From the NCBI GenBank assembly GCA_023428905.1, contig JAEYWP010000008.1, positions 1-64,000 on the forward strand: a stretch of 64,000 bases of DNA, read 5' to 3'. Source of the stretch: Verrucomicrobiota bacterium. Its GTDB lineage: Bacteria > Verrucomicrobiota > Verrucomicrobiia > Opitutales > Opitutaceae. Each line of letters begins with the position of its first letter. Position 1 is the stretch's first letter. A model generated the notes under the pieces. That model saw only the letters and a list, made by a program, of their open reading frames with translations, had not been told where the DNA came from and ran no database searches. Position numbers and translations under genes: made by a program. Positions 1 through 8,440 of this stretch are shown here, piece after piece.

Positions 1-183
1 CCCCTCTTGCCCGCCCCCAAAAACCCAGCCGTCTTTGCGGCCTCCGTGTCTTCTGTGTCATCGGTTCGTGACCTCTGTGTCCCATTGCCCTCGCCGCAGC
101 CCACCCATCTTTCGCCAGCGGCTGGCACGCCACCTGCGAACACAAGCCTTGTTCCAGCCGGTGTGCCCGGCTAGAGCCGATTG
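1..183. other. Intergenic, dispersed-repeat-like
   Basis: No convincing gene is visible. Positions about 41-90 contain the iterated phrase CCGTGTCTTCTGTGTC followed by GACCTCTGTGTCC, a low-complexity pattern that resembles dispersed intergenic repeats of related genomes. I see no clear promoter or terminator. The segment ends directly at the start of the first gene. Confidence 0.35.
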
Positions 184-660
184 ATGCGTTCCCCGCTCCT
201 CCTTTCCCTGCTGCTCTGCTGTGTGCATGCCCCCCTCCAGGCGCATGAACTCAAGATTGTGCGCACCTGGCCCGGTTACCGCACCGCGGAGACGTTTTCC
301 CGCGTATCAGAATACTTCACCGGCCGCGAGAATACCGGCGGTCAGACCTATCTCCGCACCCAACCCCGCGAGCGCGAGGGGTACTATTTCCTTCTCCGCG
401 TGAAAAACGGGGGCGAAACCGTCACCGACGCGACCCTGGAGCTCAATCTCATCACCGCCCGGTCGCCCGAACCTGCCACCTACCGCTACCCCGTGGCCGT
501 GCCCGCCGGGCAGCATGTGTTCCAAGTCGGCCTGACCGGCACCGACTGGCCCAATCCCGAGGAGACACCCGTGGCGTGGCAGCTGGTGCTGCGCGACGCC
601 CAGGGCGCCCTTCTCGTCTCCGATCAAAGCTTTTTGTGGAGCAAACCAGACCGCACCTAG
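184..660 (+). CDS. Small secreted protein of unknown function
   Basis: This encodes 158 residues starting at the ATG at 184 (the TTG one codon earlier is less likely). The N-terminus is a short Sec signal peptide (MRSPLLLSLLLCCVHAPLQA, cleavage after QA), so the product is probably periplasmic. The mature part has alternating hydrophobic positions (for example YYFLLRVKNGG and THATLEL-like strands around residues 75-95), suggesting one beta-sandwich domain like those in periplasmic copper-binding or chaperone-like proteins. No catalytic motif or lipobox is seen. It lies 100 bases upstream of the ATP-grasp gene on the same strand and could be co-transcribed. I do not recognise the family. Confidence 0.7.
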   Translation: MRSPLLLSLLLCCVHAPLQAHELKIVRTWPGYRTAETFSRVSEYFTGRENTGGQTYLRTQPREREGYYFLLRVKNGGETVTDATLELNLITARSPEPATYRYPVAVPAGQHVFQVGLTGTDWPNPEETPVAWQLVLRDAQGALLVSDQSFLWSKPDRT

Positions 661-760
661 ACGGCCGGATCCCGGGACCACGAGCGGTCCACCGGCCCAA
701 TCTGCCCGCCCCGGCCACTCCGCCGCGGCCGCAACCCCGCTCGCGCTGACGTCCCCACCC

Positions 761-2257
761 ATGGCCGACCTGTTCGACTCCTACGATTGCGGGGCATTCT
801 ACGATGAGATGTTCGCCTCCCCGGGCCAGCCCAGGGGGCATTACCAACAGCTGGCCGACCGCTATGCCCGGCTCGGCGGCATGCCCGAACTGCTCCAGCG
901 GCAGAAAATCGCCAACCAGACGTTTCTCCAGCGCGGCGTCACGTTCACCGTGTATTCCGATGACCGGGGCACGGAGAAGATTTTCCCTTTCGACCTGATC
1001 CCGCGGATCATTCCGGCGCACGAATGGGAACACCTGGAGCGCGGCCTGACGCAGCGCATGCAGGCGCTGAACCTTTTCCTTACCGACATCTACAGCGGGC
1101 AACGCATCCTGAAGGAGAAGATCGTCCCGGCGGAGATGATCCTCACCTCCAAGCATTTTCGCCCCGAGATGGTGGGCTGGTCCGTCCCGCGCGGACTCTA
1201 TGTCCACATCAACGGCACCGACCTGATCCGCGACGCCGAAGGCGTCTACCGGGTCCTGGAGGACAACCTGCGCACGCCCTCGGGGGTGAGCTACGTGCTG
1301 GAAAACCGGCAGGTGATGAAGCGCGTATTCCCAAATCTCCTACGAGACTACCGCGTGCGCCCGGTCGAGAGCTACACCCACGACCTGCTTGCGCTTCTCA
1401 CCCACCTCGCTCCCGAACATGTGCCGGAGCCCACCGTGGTGCTGCTCACACCGGGCATCCACAACTCCGCCTATTTCGAGCACAGCTTCCTCGCGCGCCA
1501 GATGGGCATCGAGATCGTGGAGGGCGGCGACCTGATCGTGGAAAACGACCGCGTCTACCTGCGACGCGTCCACGGCCTGGCCCCGGTCCACGTGATTTAT
1601 CGGCGGGTGGACGACGATTTCCTCGATCCCACGGTCTTCCGAAAGGACTCCCTCCTGGGCGTGCCCGGCCTGGTCAACGCCTACCGCAAGGGCAACGTCG
1701 CCCTCTGCAATCCGATCGGCACCGGCGTGGCGGACGACAAGGCGATCTACGCCTACGTGCCGCGGATGATCAAATTTTACCTCGGCGAGGATCCGATCCT
1801 GCCAAACGTCGACACGTACCTGTCCGGCGAGCCGAGCGACTACCGCTACATCCTCGACCACCTCCCCGAGCTGGTGGTGAAGAGTGTGAATGAGGCCGGT
1901 GGATACGGCATGCTGGTCGGCCCCCACGCCACCCGCGAGCAGATCGAGGAGTTCCGCCAGAAAGTGATGGCCAATCCGCGCAACTTCATCGCCCAGCCCA
2001 CCATCGCCCTCTCGCGCTGCCCCAGTGTCTGCGGCGACCACATCGATGGCCGGCACGTCGACCTGCGGCCCTACATCCTCAATGGCGAATCGATCAAGAT
2101 CATGCCCGGCGGCCTGACCCGCGTCGCCCTCCGCAAAGGCTCCCTCGTGGTCAACTCCTCGCAAGGCGGCGGCTCGAAGGACACCTGGGTCATCGCTCCC
2201 GACCGCCGCACCGCCCCGCCCATTCCCGTCAAGACGCAGGAGCAGTTGATGGTGTAA
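761..2257 (+). CDS. Circularly permuted ATP-grasp type 2 protein
   Basis: The 498-residue product is typical of the DUF404/DUF407 family, now called circularly permuted ATP-grasp. Diagnostic stretches are GVTFTVYSDDRGTEKIFPFD near the N-terminus, RGLYVHINGTDLIRD, VLEDNLRTPSGVSYVLENR, and the C-terminal LVVKSVNEAGGYGMLVGP and SQGGGSKDTWV segments expected to contact nucleotide. Such proteins are predicted ATP-dependent ligases acting in the cytoplasm on an unknown, possibly peptide, substrate. They are normally encoded directly before an alpha-E protein, as here, but in this genome an S23-type gene has been placed between the two. A GC-rich hairpin begins on the base after the stop codon. Confidence 0.93.
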   Translation: MADLFDSYDCGAFYDEMFASPGQPRGHYQQLADRYARLGGMPELLQRQKIANQTFLQRGVTFTVYSDDRGTEKIFPFDLIPRIIPAHEWEHLERGLTQRMQALNLFLTDIYSGQRILKEKIVPAEMILTSKHFRPEMVGWSVPRGLYVHINGTDLIRDAEGVYRVLEDNLRTPSGVSYVLENRQVMKRVFPNLLRDYRVRPVESYTHDLLALLTHLAPEHVPEPTVVLLTPGIHNSAYFEHSFLARQMGIEIVEGGDLIVENDRVYLRRVHGLAPVHVIYRRVDDDFLDPTVFRKDSLLGVPGLVNAYRKGNVALCNPIGTGVADDKAIYAYVPRMIKFYLGEDPILPNVDTYLSGEPSDYRYILDHLPELVVKSVNEAGGYGMLVGPHATREQIEEFRQKVMANPRNFIAQPTIALSRCPSVCGDHIDGRHVDLRPYILNGESIKIMPGGLTRVALRKGSLVVNSSQGGGSKDTWVIAPDRRTAPPIPVKTQEQLMV

Positions 2258-2302
2258 CCGCGCTTGCGCGCGGAATGACGAAGGACGAAAGCCGAATGAC
2301 GA
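2258..2302 (+). repeat. REP-like element, left arm (hairpin plus tail)
   Basis: Immediately after the stop codon at 2257 come a hairpin (CCGCGC, loop TTGC, GCGCGG at 2258-2273) and then the tail GGAATGACGAAGGACGAA followed by CGAATGACGAAT. The same 20-base string GCGGAATGACGAAGGACGAA occurs at 23919-23938, also after a hairpin directly following a stop codon. This is the structure of a REP element: a variable stem followed by a conserved tail. Confidence 0.75.
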
Positions 2303-2379
2303 ATACACCAGAGTTGATCGGACATCACCGCGTGATCGGCGGCTTGCGCCCGGGACGACACGCCATCACCTTCATCGCC

Positions 2380-2736
2380 ATGAAGGGGGAGGGCTACGAT
2401 CTGGGGGAGCGCACCGCTGCATTTGGCGAGTCCGCCATCGCGGTCTGCGTGGGCATCGTTGAGACGGGAATCACCCGCCCCCTCGTTTCTCAGCTGGTCA
2501 GGGCAGCCACCAGCGTGGGAGCCAACTATTGCGAGGCGGACAATGCCGAGTCGCCCCGCGACTTCCGACACAAGATCGGCCTCTGCCGAAAAGAATCCTC
2601 AGAGTCGAAACACTGGTGCCGCATGCTGGCCCGGGCAGTGCCGGACAAACAGCAGGACATCCGCGCCCTCTGGCGCGAAGCCCACCAGCTCAACCTCATC
2701 TTTTCAAAGATCTTCCGCAGCACCCAAACCGAGTGA
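2380..2736 (+). CDS. Four-helix-bundle protein, S23 / 23S rRNA IVS type
   Basis: From the ATG at 2380 this gives 118 residues, the usual size of S23 proteins, beginning in the family style MKGEGYDLGERTAAF. Conserved signatures are the helix VSQLVRAATSVGANYCEADNA, the RDFRHKIGLCRKESSESKHW segment and a C-terminal helix ending LNLIFSKIF. The reading frame is open upstream to 2275, but that part consists of repeat sequence, so the later start is preferred. Members occur in intervening sequences of 23S rRNA and as scattered single genes; structures show a homopentameric helical bundle and the function is unknown. It sits between inverted GAATGACGAA tails and splits the ATP-grasp/alpha-E pair, which suggests insertion as a unit. 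Confidence 0.88.
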   Translation: MKGEGYDLGERTAAFGESAIAVCVGIVETGITRPLVSQLVRAATSVGANYCEADNAESPRDFRHKIGLCRKESSESKHWCRMLARAVPDKQQDIRALWREAHQLNLIFSKIFRSTQTE

Positions 2737-2737
2737 A

Positions 2738-2772
2738 ATTCGTCATTCGGATTTCCGCATTCGGACTTCATC
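2738..2772 (-). repeat. REP-like tail, right arm, inverted
   Basis: Read on the minus strand this segment contains CCGAATGCGGAAATCCGAATGACGAAT-type sequence (key part ATTCGTCATTCGG on the plus strand at about 2740-2752). It is an inverted copy of the tail at 2272-2302, so the S23 gene is enclosed by inverted repeats. No hairpin accompanies this copy, and the next gene starts 3-4 bases later. Confidence 0.65.
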
Positions 2773-2775
2773 TCC

Positions 2776-3759
2776 ATGCTCTCCCGCGTCGCCGACCTTG
2801 TTTACTGGACCGCCCGTTATCTGGAGCGGGCGGAGAATGCCGCCCGGATCGTGGATGTGAACGCACAGCTGGTGCTCGACCTTCAGGCGCGACCGCAGGA
2901 GGAGAGCCGGTTGTGGGAACCCCTGGTGTACGTCTCGGGCGGGGAAGAACTGTATCATAAACTGCACGACGGAAACGTCTCTGAGCAGTCAGTGATCGAT
3001 TTCATGCTCTTCGACCGCCGCAACCCGAGTTCGGTGGCCTCGTGCATCGCCAGCGCCCGGGAAAACGCACGCTGCATCCGTGACCAGATCTCGGGCGAGG
3101 TATGGGAGGAGCTCAACTCGTTCTACCTGCTCCTGAAGGAAGACGACTACGCCCGCTATGCGGCGGCGGGCTCCGTCGAGTACCTCAATTCGATCAAGAA
3201 TCGCATCCAGCTTTTCTACGGCGTGGCCGACTCGATGATCCCGCGCTCCGACATGTGGTGGTTCTTCGAACTCGGGCGCTTCCTCGAGCGCGCGGACAAC
3301 ACCTCGCGCATCCTCGACGTGAAGTATTTCATGCTCCTGCCCGACGCCCACGACGTCGGCTCCGCCCTCGACATGGTGCAATGGGCCTCCGTCCTGCGCT
3401 CCTGCTCCGCCTTCGAGGCCTTTCGCCGGAGCCGCCGCGGCCAGCTGAGCCTCGAACGCGTGGTCGACTACCTGGTGCGAGACCCCGCCTTCCCACGCAG
3501 TATCCTTTTTTCCATCACGGAAGCACGACGGGCCCTCCAGTGCGTGACCGCCGGCGCCGACCACCTGCGCGGTAACAGGGCCGACCAGCTCCTCGCCACC
3601 ATGGAACGCGAACTGGGCAGCATCTCGCTCGGCGGCGTGATCAAAACCGGCCTGCATGAATACCTCGACGGCGTGCAGTGCCGGATCGGAGACATCCACG
3701 CCGCCATCCAGGCGACCTTTATCCACTACGCGACCACCGACGCGAAGGTGCTCGCTTAA
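2776..3759 (+). CDS. Alpha-E domain protein (DUF403)
   Basis: The 327-residue product opens with MLSRVADLVYWTARYLERAENAARIVDVN, the diagnostic start of alpha-E proteins, and continues all-helical with DRRNPSSVASCIASARENAR and a second ELGRFLERADNTSRILDVKYF repeat of the N-terminal signature around residues 170-190. Alpha-E proteins are encoded next to circularly permuted ATP-grasp proteins, often with transglutaminase-like and proteasome-type peptidase genes, and are thought to work with them in a cytoplasmic ligation system of unknown substrate. Neither of those further partners lies in this window. The gene is complete and close to usual family length. Confidence 0.93.
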   Translation: MLSRVADLVYWTARYLERAENAARIVDVNAQLVLDLQARPQEESRLWEPLVYVSGGEELYHKLHDGNVSEQSVIDFMLFDRRNPSSVASCIASARENARCIRDQISGEVWEELNSFYLLLKEDDYARYAAAGSVEYLNSIKNRIQLFYGVADSMIPRSDMWWFFELGRFLERADNTSRILDVKYFMLLPDAHDVGSALDMVQWASVLRSCSAFEAFRRSRRGQLSLERVVDYLVRDPAFPRSILFSITEARRALQCVTAGADHLRGNRADQLLATMERELGSISLGGVIKTGLHEYLDGVQCRIGDIHAAIQATFIHYATTDAKVLA

Positions 3760-3765
3760 GGGCGC

Positions 3766-3800
3766 GTCCCGTTGGGGCGGCGCCACCGCCCCAACGGGAC
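3766..3800 (+). terminator. Strong hairpin, terminator-like
   Basis: Six bases after the alpha-E stop codon is a perfect 15-base stem (3766-3780 with 3786-3800) enclosing the loop CGCCA. There is no downstream T-run, so it may be a processing or stabilising structure rather than a classical intrinsic terminator. Confidence 0.6.
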
Positions 3801-3933
3801 CTGCGCCGCCACCCAAGGCATAGTCTGCCTCCGCGCCGGCAATGTCGCCTTGCCCGGACGCGTCCACACCCGAGCTGCGCACACGCGCGCCCTTGTCCTT
3901 GCGCAGGCGCCGGCTCTTGGGCCTCCTTTGCCC

Positions 3934-4896
3934 ATGACCACCGCCCTGCCGTGGACGCCGTGGGCCACCCTGGACGGTGCTCCCCGCCTCAACGAACGAA
4001 CCCTGGCCGAACTGCTCGACGGGGGGCAGGCCTTTCGATGGAACCGCCAGCCCGACGGCGTCTGGCGGGGTATTTGGGCCACCCACGTCGTTGAACTCGC
4101 GCGCGACCCCAATGGATCCCTCCTTTGGCGGACGCCGCTCACCCTGGCAGGAACTTCCAGCGCCGCCCTCCGCGCCTACCTGGGGCTCCCCGCTGCAGCC
4201 TCCCCTGCAAAGCCATCCCGGGGTCCATCCGCGCACGTTTCGCCCCTTCCCGTCTCCGACACCGACGCGCTGCCCTGGCGGAGCGATCGCCATCTCGCCA
4301 ACTGCCTGGCGGCGTTCCCCGGTTTGACCCTCCTCCGACAGCCGCTCGCCGAAACCCTGCTTTGTTTTCTCTGCAGCGCCACCAAACAGATCGTCCAGAT
4401 CAAGCAGATGGTGGAACTCCTGGCGCAGCGGCACGGAGCACCCCTAATCCCGGGCGTGCACCGGCTGCCCACCTGGGATGAACTCGCCCGCGCCAGCGAA
4501 GCCGACCTCCGACTCTGTCTGCTGGGCTTCCGCGCCCGCTACATCCATCAGACCGCACTGCACCTCGCCGCCCACCCCGGATGGCTGGAAACCGTTGGCG
4601 CCCTGCCGTACCCGGAAGCCAAGGCCGCGCTCTGCACGCTCCCCGGCGTGGGCGAGAAAGTGGCCGACTGCGTCTTGCTTTTCGGTGCCGGAAAATGGGA
4701 GGCCTTCCCGGTCGACGTCTGGATCCTCAAGACGATGGAGCGGCGTTACGCCCTCGCCGGATGGAAACCAACCCAGATCGCGCATTTCGGTCGCGTGCAC
4801 TTTGGCCCGCAGGCCGGACTCGCCCAACAATACCTCTTCGCCTACGAGCGCGCACAGGCCGCCGCGCACCGTAGTCCATCGGCCCCCACAGTCTGA
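3934..4896 (+). CDS. OGG1-type 8-oxoguanine DNA glycosylase / AP lyase
   Basis: Base-excision repair enzyme predicted to remove 8-oxoguanine. The start chosen is the ATG at 3934 (MTTALPWTPW), giving 320 residues; the frame is open upstream but through non-coding-like sequence. An N-terminal OGG-like beta domain (LNERTLAELLDGGQAFRWNR, about residues 20-45) precedes an HhH-GPD fold. The hairpin reads LPGVGEKVADCVLLF, with predicted Schiff-base Lys at residue 242 and the catalytic Asp of PVDVWI at residue 261; the 19-residue spacing equals that of human OGG1 (K249/D268). The eukaryote-like OGG1 architecture, rather than short bacterial AlkA or MutM types, is well supported. Confidence 0.88.
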   Translation: MTTALPWTPWATLDGAPRLNERTLAELLDGGQAFRWNRQPDGVWRGIWATHVVELARDPNGSLLWRTPLTLAGTSSAALRAYLGLPAAASPAKPSRGPSAHVSPLPVSDTDALPWRSDRHLANCLAAFPGLTLLRQPLAETLLCFLCSATKQIVQIKQMVELLAQRHGAPLIPGVHRLPTWDELARASEADLRLCLLGFRARYIHQTALHLAAHPGWLETVGALPYPEAKAALCTLPGVGEKVADCVLLFGAGKWEAFPVDVWILKTMERRYALAGWKPTQIAHFGRVHFGPQAGLAQQYLFAYERAQAAAHRSPSAPTV

Positions 4897-4910
4897 TCCC
4901 GCCGGGTTCC

Positions 4911-4968
4911 ACCACGGATGGACACCGACCTAGATCCGCATCCCTGTCGATCCGTGTTCATCCGTGGT
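4911..4968. repeat. Imperfect inverted repeat, dispersed-element-like
   Basis: ACCACGGATGGACACCGA (4911-4928) pairs with TCCGTGTTCATCCGTGGT (4951-4968) at 16 of 18 positions, leaving a 22-base centre. A related fragment (AACCACGAATGGTCAC) lies about 30 bases further on. It sits in the convergent gap between the glycosylase and glyoxalase genes and may also act as a bidirectional transcription-stop hairpin. Confidence 0.6.
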
Positions 4969-5042
4969 TAACTTTCCACTACCTCCAATCCAGCTAACCA
5001 CGAATGGTCACGTTTCCCAACGCTGCTCGGCATCGACCGGCG

Positions 5043-5426
5043 TCAGCGTTTCTCCCGCTGGATCAACTCCACCTCGTAGCCCTCGGGGGCGTCGATGAAG
5101 GCGATCACTGAGCCGCTGGAGGTCGTGGTCGGTCCGTCGCTGAGGGCAAAGCCGCGCTTCTGCAGGTCGGCGGCAAAGGCGTTGAGATCCTCAACTTCGA
5201 ATGCCAGGTGCACCAGGTCCGGTTGCACCTGAACCGCCGGCGCATTGGCCAGCTGGCAGATTTCGATCTCCTCCTCGCTGTTCGGCACCGCGATAAACGC
5301 GAGCTGCGCTCCGCGGGGGGAGGTGTGCCGGCGGCTGACCCTGAGGCCGAGCGCGTCCTGATAAAACCTCAGGGTGCGTTCCAAATCATTCACCCGCATC
5401 CGGGTATGAAGCAGTTTTTTGACCAT
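5043..5426 (-). CDS. gloA: Lactoylglutathione lyase (glyoxalase I), VOC family
   Basis: The 127-residue cytosolic metalloenzyme starts at MVKKLLHTRMRVND; 13 further in-frame codons upstream look untranslated. The hemithioacetal of methylglyoxal and glutathione is the expected substrate. All four metal ligands of the family are present in order: His in LLHTRMRV, Glu in EEEIEICQL, His in DLVHLAFEV and Glu in GYEVELIQ. FYQDALGLRVSRR is the standard first beta-alpha-beta motif. Length matches bacterial GloA (about 130). It is transcribed away from the amidase locus and shares the 5427-5704 intergenic region with the TonB receptor gene. Confidence 0.87.
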   Translation of the reverse strand: MVKKLLHTRMRVNDLERTLRFYQDALGLRVSRRHTSPRGAQLAFIAVPNSEEEIEICQLANAPAVQVQPDLVHLAFEVEDLNAFAADLQKRGFALSDGPTTTSSGSVIAFIDAPEGYEVELIQREKR

Positions 5427-5704
5427 GGCCCAGACCGTACGGGCCGGAGGCGCCCGCGCAAGCACGGGCCCTCCAGCGGTCGCCCCGTCGCCCGACTCCC
5501 TCCCGTAACCCGCTGACTGGCCCGAGGTGCCCGTTGTGTCATACCGATACCACTACACCCGCGATACCCCGGTCCGCGCACATGCGACAGCCCTGTTACA
5601 GGAAATCTATTAATCCATCGGCTCCCTGGTGGCGGTGGCATCGTGCGTGCTAAACGACGCGTGCCAATCACTCGCAACCGCAACCTGCAACCGATGGTTA
5701 ACCC
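5427..5704. promoter_or_regulatory. Divergent intergenic region with CCAATCACTC element
   Basis: This 278-base gap separates gloA (minus) from the TonB receptor (plus). It carries CCAATCACTC at 5664-5673, about 31 bases before the receptor start; the same 10-mer precedes three other genes in the window. No sigma-70-like promoter is clear enough to assign. Confidence 0.4.
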
Positions 5705-8428
5705 ATGGTCATGTCCACGCCTGCGCGCCTTCCGCGTATCGCCGCACTGCTAATCACCGCATCCGCTTCGGCCCTTCACGCCCAGAGCGCTCCCGAAACC
5801 GCACCGCCCGCCGTGCCCGCACCCGAGGACGTCGTTGTCCTCGAGAAGTTCGTCACGGAGGACGACAGCTTCGATCCAAACAATGTCGTCACCAAGGCGC
5901 CTGTCTCCTCCGCGATCGGCTTCGATCGCAAGCTCGAGGAAACACCGCGCTCGATCTCCGTCGTGAGTTCGGAGCTGATCGACAAGATCGGCATCCGCGA
6001 CGGCGACCAGCTCTACCAGGTGGTCCCCGGCACCTTCACGGTGAACCGCTGGGGCATCGCCGGTGCCACCCAGGTCCGCGGCCTTCCGGCCGACACCTAC
6101 CTCCGCGGCATGAAGCGCATCGATCCCCAGGGCAATATCCGCAACGTGATCACGATGTGGGACCAGGTGGAGATCGTCCGCGGCCCCCCGTCACCCATCT
6201 TCGGCAACGGGCGCATCGGCGGCTACACCAACTACGTGCCCAAATCCGTCCGCGGCACAACGGGCAAGTACCTCGAGAAGCCGACCGGAAGCATCACCCT
6301 GATCGGGGGCAGCTACGACCGCGCCGAGATGCAGTTCAACTACTCCCAGCCGCTGACCATCGCGGGACGGGAGGCCGGGGTCCAGGTCTTCGCCCAGGCG
6401 AACGATTCTGACAGCTACTACGCGCAGAACTTTCAGAAGGACCGCGTTCTCCAGGCGTCCTTCTCCATGAACCTCGGTCCGCAGTGGCATATCGAGAGCG
6501 GCGCGATCTTCCAGCGCGCGGTCAACGCCGGTCAGGCCGGCTCCAACCGCGTCGACCAGTCCACCTTTGACAGCGGCCTCTACCTGCGGGGCACCGCCCT
6601 GGTGAACCTCGACCGGGACGGCAACGGCACGGTCTCCGAAAAGGAAATACAGGACAGCCGCAGCTATTCCGGCTACCGCGGCGCCCGCCCGCTCGCGATC
6701 TACTACAAGACGCCGCTGGGGGGGAACAACGTGATCAACGGCGTCCCGCAGTCCCTCAAGGACCTGCTGGGCCGTCCGGAATACGCCTACGTCGCCAACA
6801 CACCCGTCGGCCAGGCCATCCTCGCCTCGCCCACCGCCGCGGTTGAGTTGTGGAACGCCAGCGGGACCGCCCGCACCGGCGACACCACCGTGCCCGTGGG
6901 CTTTTTCCTCGATCCCACCACCGTGGGTTATTCGCCGCGTGACTGGTCCCTCGTCGCGATCGAAGAAGAGGCCGACGGTCACACCTTCACCGGCTACTTC
7001 GACATCATCGACGACGGCGACCCCGACGCCACGATGAAGAACCAGCTCTTCTACGACTACCAGAAGCAGAGGAAGGAGTCCCAACTGCCATTCAACCAGA
7101 GGCAGGAGATCACCGCGGTGGAGAACAAGTTCACCATCACGCGCAAGAAAGACCGCCTCCCCTTCGCCAACAAGCTGCCCGAGTGGGTCAACCTGGACAT
7201 GCTCGCCTCCGCCAACATCCGCTACACCGATGCGGGCGGCATCTCCACCACCGGCGACTACGACGGACGCCGCGACCTGATGACCGGGTACACGCCGACG
7301 GATACGTTCACCTCCTTCATCCGGAGCGGTGACACCTCCTTCGCCACCGGCGAGCCGATCAGCGGAGCGACGTTCTCCGAATACATTGAATACGGCGCCG
7401 GTGTGATGGTCGACACGACCTTCTGGAACCGCCTCGGCATCCTCGGCGGCCTGCGTTACGACTACATCGACGCCGAGACCTTCGACGACGTCCGTTACGA
7501 CCGCACCGGCAACGCGGCCAACGCCTCCACCGGCGGTCTTCTGCCGCGCCGCGAAGCGAGTGGCTCCGACGATGCGATCTCCAAGTCGATCAGCGTCAAC
7601 TACAAGACAGGATGGTTCGGCCTCACGCCCTACGGCACGTTCTCCAAGGCCTCCGCCGCCCTCGCCGGCACGCGTCTCGATCTCGCCTATGGCAACGTGC
7701 TCTCGGGCAACATCCTCTCCGAAGCGGAACTGAAGGAGGCCGGCTTCAAGGGCTCCACCCTCAACGACAAGCTGTATTACGCGGTCTCCGTCTTCGACCA
7801 GGTCCGCTCCGGCAACGTCGAGGTCGAGGGCGAAAGCTACATCCGCTCCACCCGCAACAAGGGCGTGGAGGTGGAAATCCGCTACGTGCCCAACAAGCAC
7901 TGGTCCTTCATCGCCACCGCCACGCACCTGTCGATGAAGCGGGTCCAGCTGCAGCCCGGCACCTTCCGCACCGCCCTCGTCACCGCGGAGTACCTCGGCT
8001 ACCAGGACATCAAGGACGCCAACGGCAACGTGCTCCTGCCCGCCAACGCCCTGCTCTGGGGTGGAAACCCGCAGGTCCTGGTTTCGGCCGACGACCACAC
8101 CTACGACCGCTTCGGCCAGTATCCAGCGCACATCTACACCGGGTTCATTGGCTACAACTTCGATAACGGTCTGCAGATCAGCCTGAACACCAGCTGGGTC
8201 TCGGAAACCGCCGCGTCCTCTGAACTGTGGGACCTCCTCACGATCCCGAGCTACACCCTGGCGAACCTGACGGTCGCGTACGACCTGAAGGACTGGCGCT
8301 TCTCCGCCGTGATCCGAAACCTGACGGACGAGGAATACTTCACCGCCAACAACGGCTCCTTCGGTGGCGCGCTCCTCCAGGCCGGCCTGCCCCGTAACTT
8401 CGAGTTCTCCGTCACCCGTCGCTTCTAA
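5705..8428 (+). CDS. TonB-dependent outer-membrane receptor heading the amidase locus
   Basis: The 907-residue product has a signal peptide (through ASALHAQ), a TonB-box-like and plug region (VVLEKFVTEDD, then LEETPRSISVVSSELIDKIGI, TQVRGLPADTYLRGMKRI, VEIVRGPPSPIFGNGRIGG) and a C-terminal 22-strand barrel ending in NFEFSVTRRF with terminal Phe. Such receptors import substrates using TonB energy. An EF-hand-like calcium loop (DRDGNGTVSEKE, residues about 303-314) lies in a predicted extracellular region, which is unusual. ATG 5705 or ATG 5711 could be the start. The first amidase begins 12 bases after the stop, so receptor and hydrolases are probably one operon and the ligand an amide-bearing compound. 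Confidence 0.93.
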   Translation: MVMSTPARLPRIAALLITASASALHAQSAPETAPPAVPAPEDVVVLEKFVTEDDSFDPNNVVTKAPVSSAIGFDRKLEETPRSISVVSSELIDKIGIRDGDQLYQVVPGTFTVNRWGIAGATQVRGLPADTYLRGMKRIDPQGNIRNVITMWDQVEIVRGPPSPIFGNGRIGGYTNYVPKSVRGTTGKYLEKPTGSITLIGGSYDRAEMQFNYSQPLTIAGREAGVQVFAQANDSDSYYAQNFQKDRVLQASFSMNLGPQWHIESGAIFQRAVNAGQAGSNRVDQSTFDSGLYLRGTALVNLDRDGNGTVSEKEIQDSRSYSGYRGARPLAIYYKTPLGGNNVINGVPQSLKDLLGRPEYAYVANTPVGQAILASPTAAVELWNASGTARTGDTTVPVGFFLDPTTVGYSPRDWSLVAIEEEADGHTFTGYFDIIDDGDPDATMKNQLFYDYQKQRKESQLPFNQRQEITAVENKFTITRKKDRLPFANKLPEWVNLDMLASANIRYTDAGGISTTGDYDGRRDLMTGYTPTDTFTSFIRSGDTSFATGEPISGATFSEYIEYGAGVMVDTTFWNRLGILGGLRYDYIDAETFDDVRYDRTGNAANASTGGLLPRREASGSDDAISKSISVNYKTGWFGLTPYGTFSKASAALAGTRLDLAYGNVLSGNILSEAELKEAGFKGSTLNDKLYYAVSVFDQVRSGNVEVEGESYIRSTRNKGVEVEIRYVPNKHWSFIATATHLSMKRVQLQPGTFRTALVTAEYLGYQDIKDANGNVLLPANALLWGGNPQVLVSADDHTYDRFGQYPAHIYTGFIGYNFDNGLQISLNTSWVSETAASSELWDLLTIPSYTLANLTVAYDLKDWRFSAVIRNLTDEEYFTANNGSFGGALLQAGLPRNFEFSVTRRF

Positions 8429-8440
8429 GGCACCCCTGCC

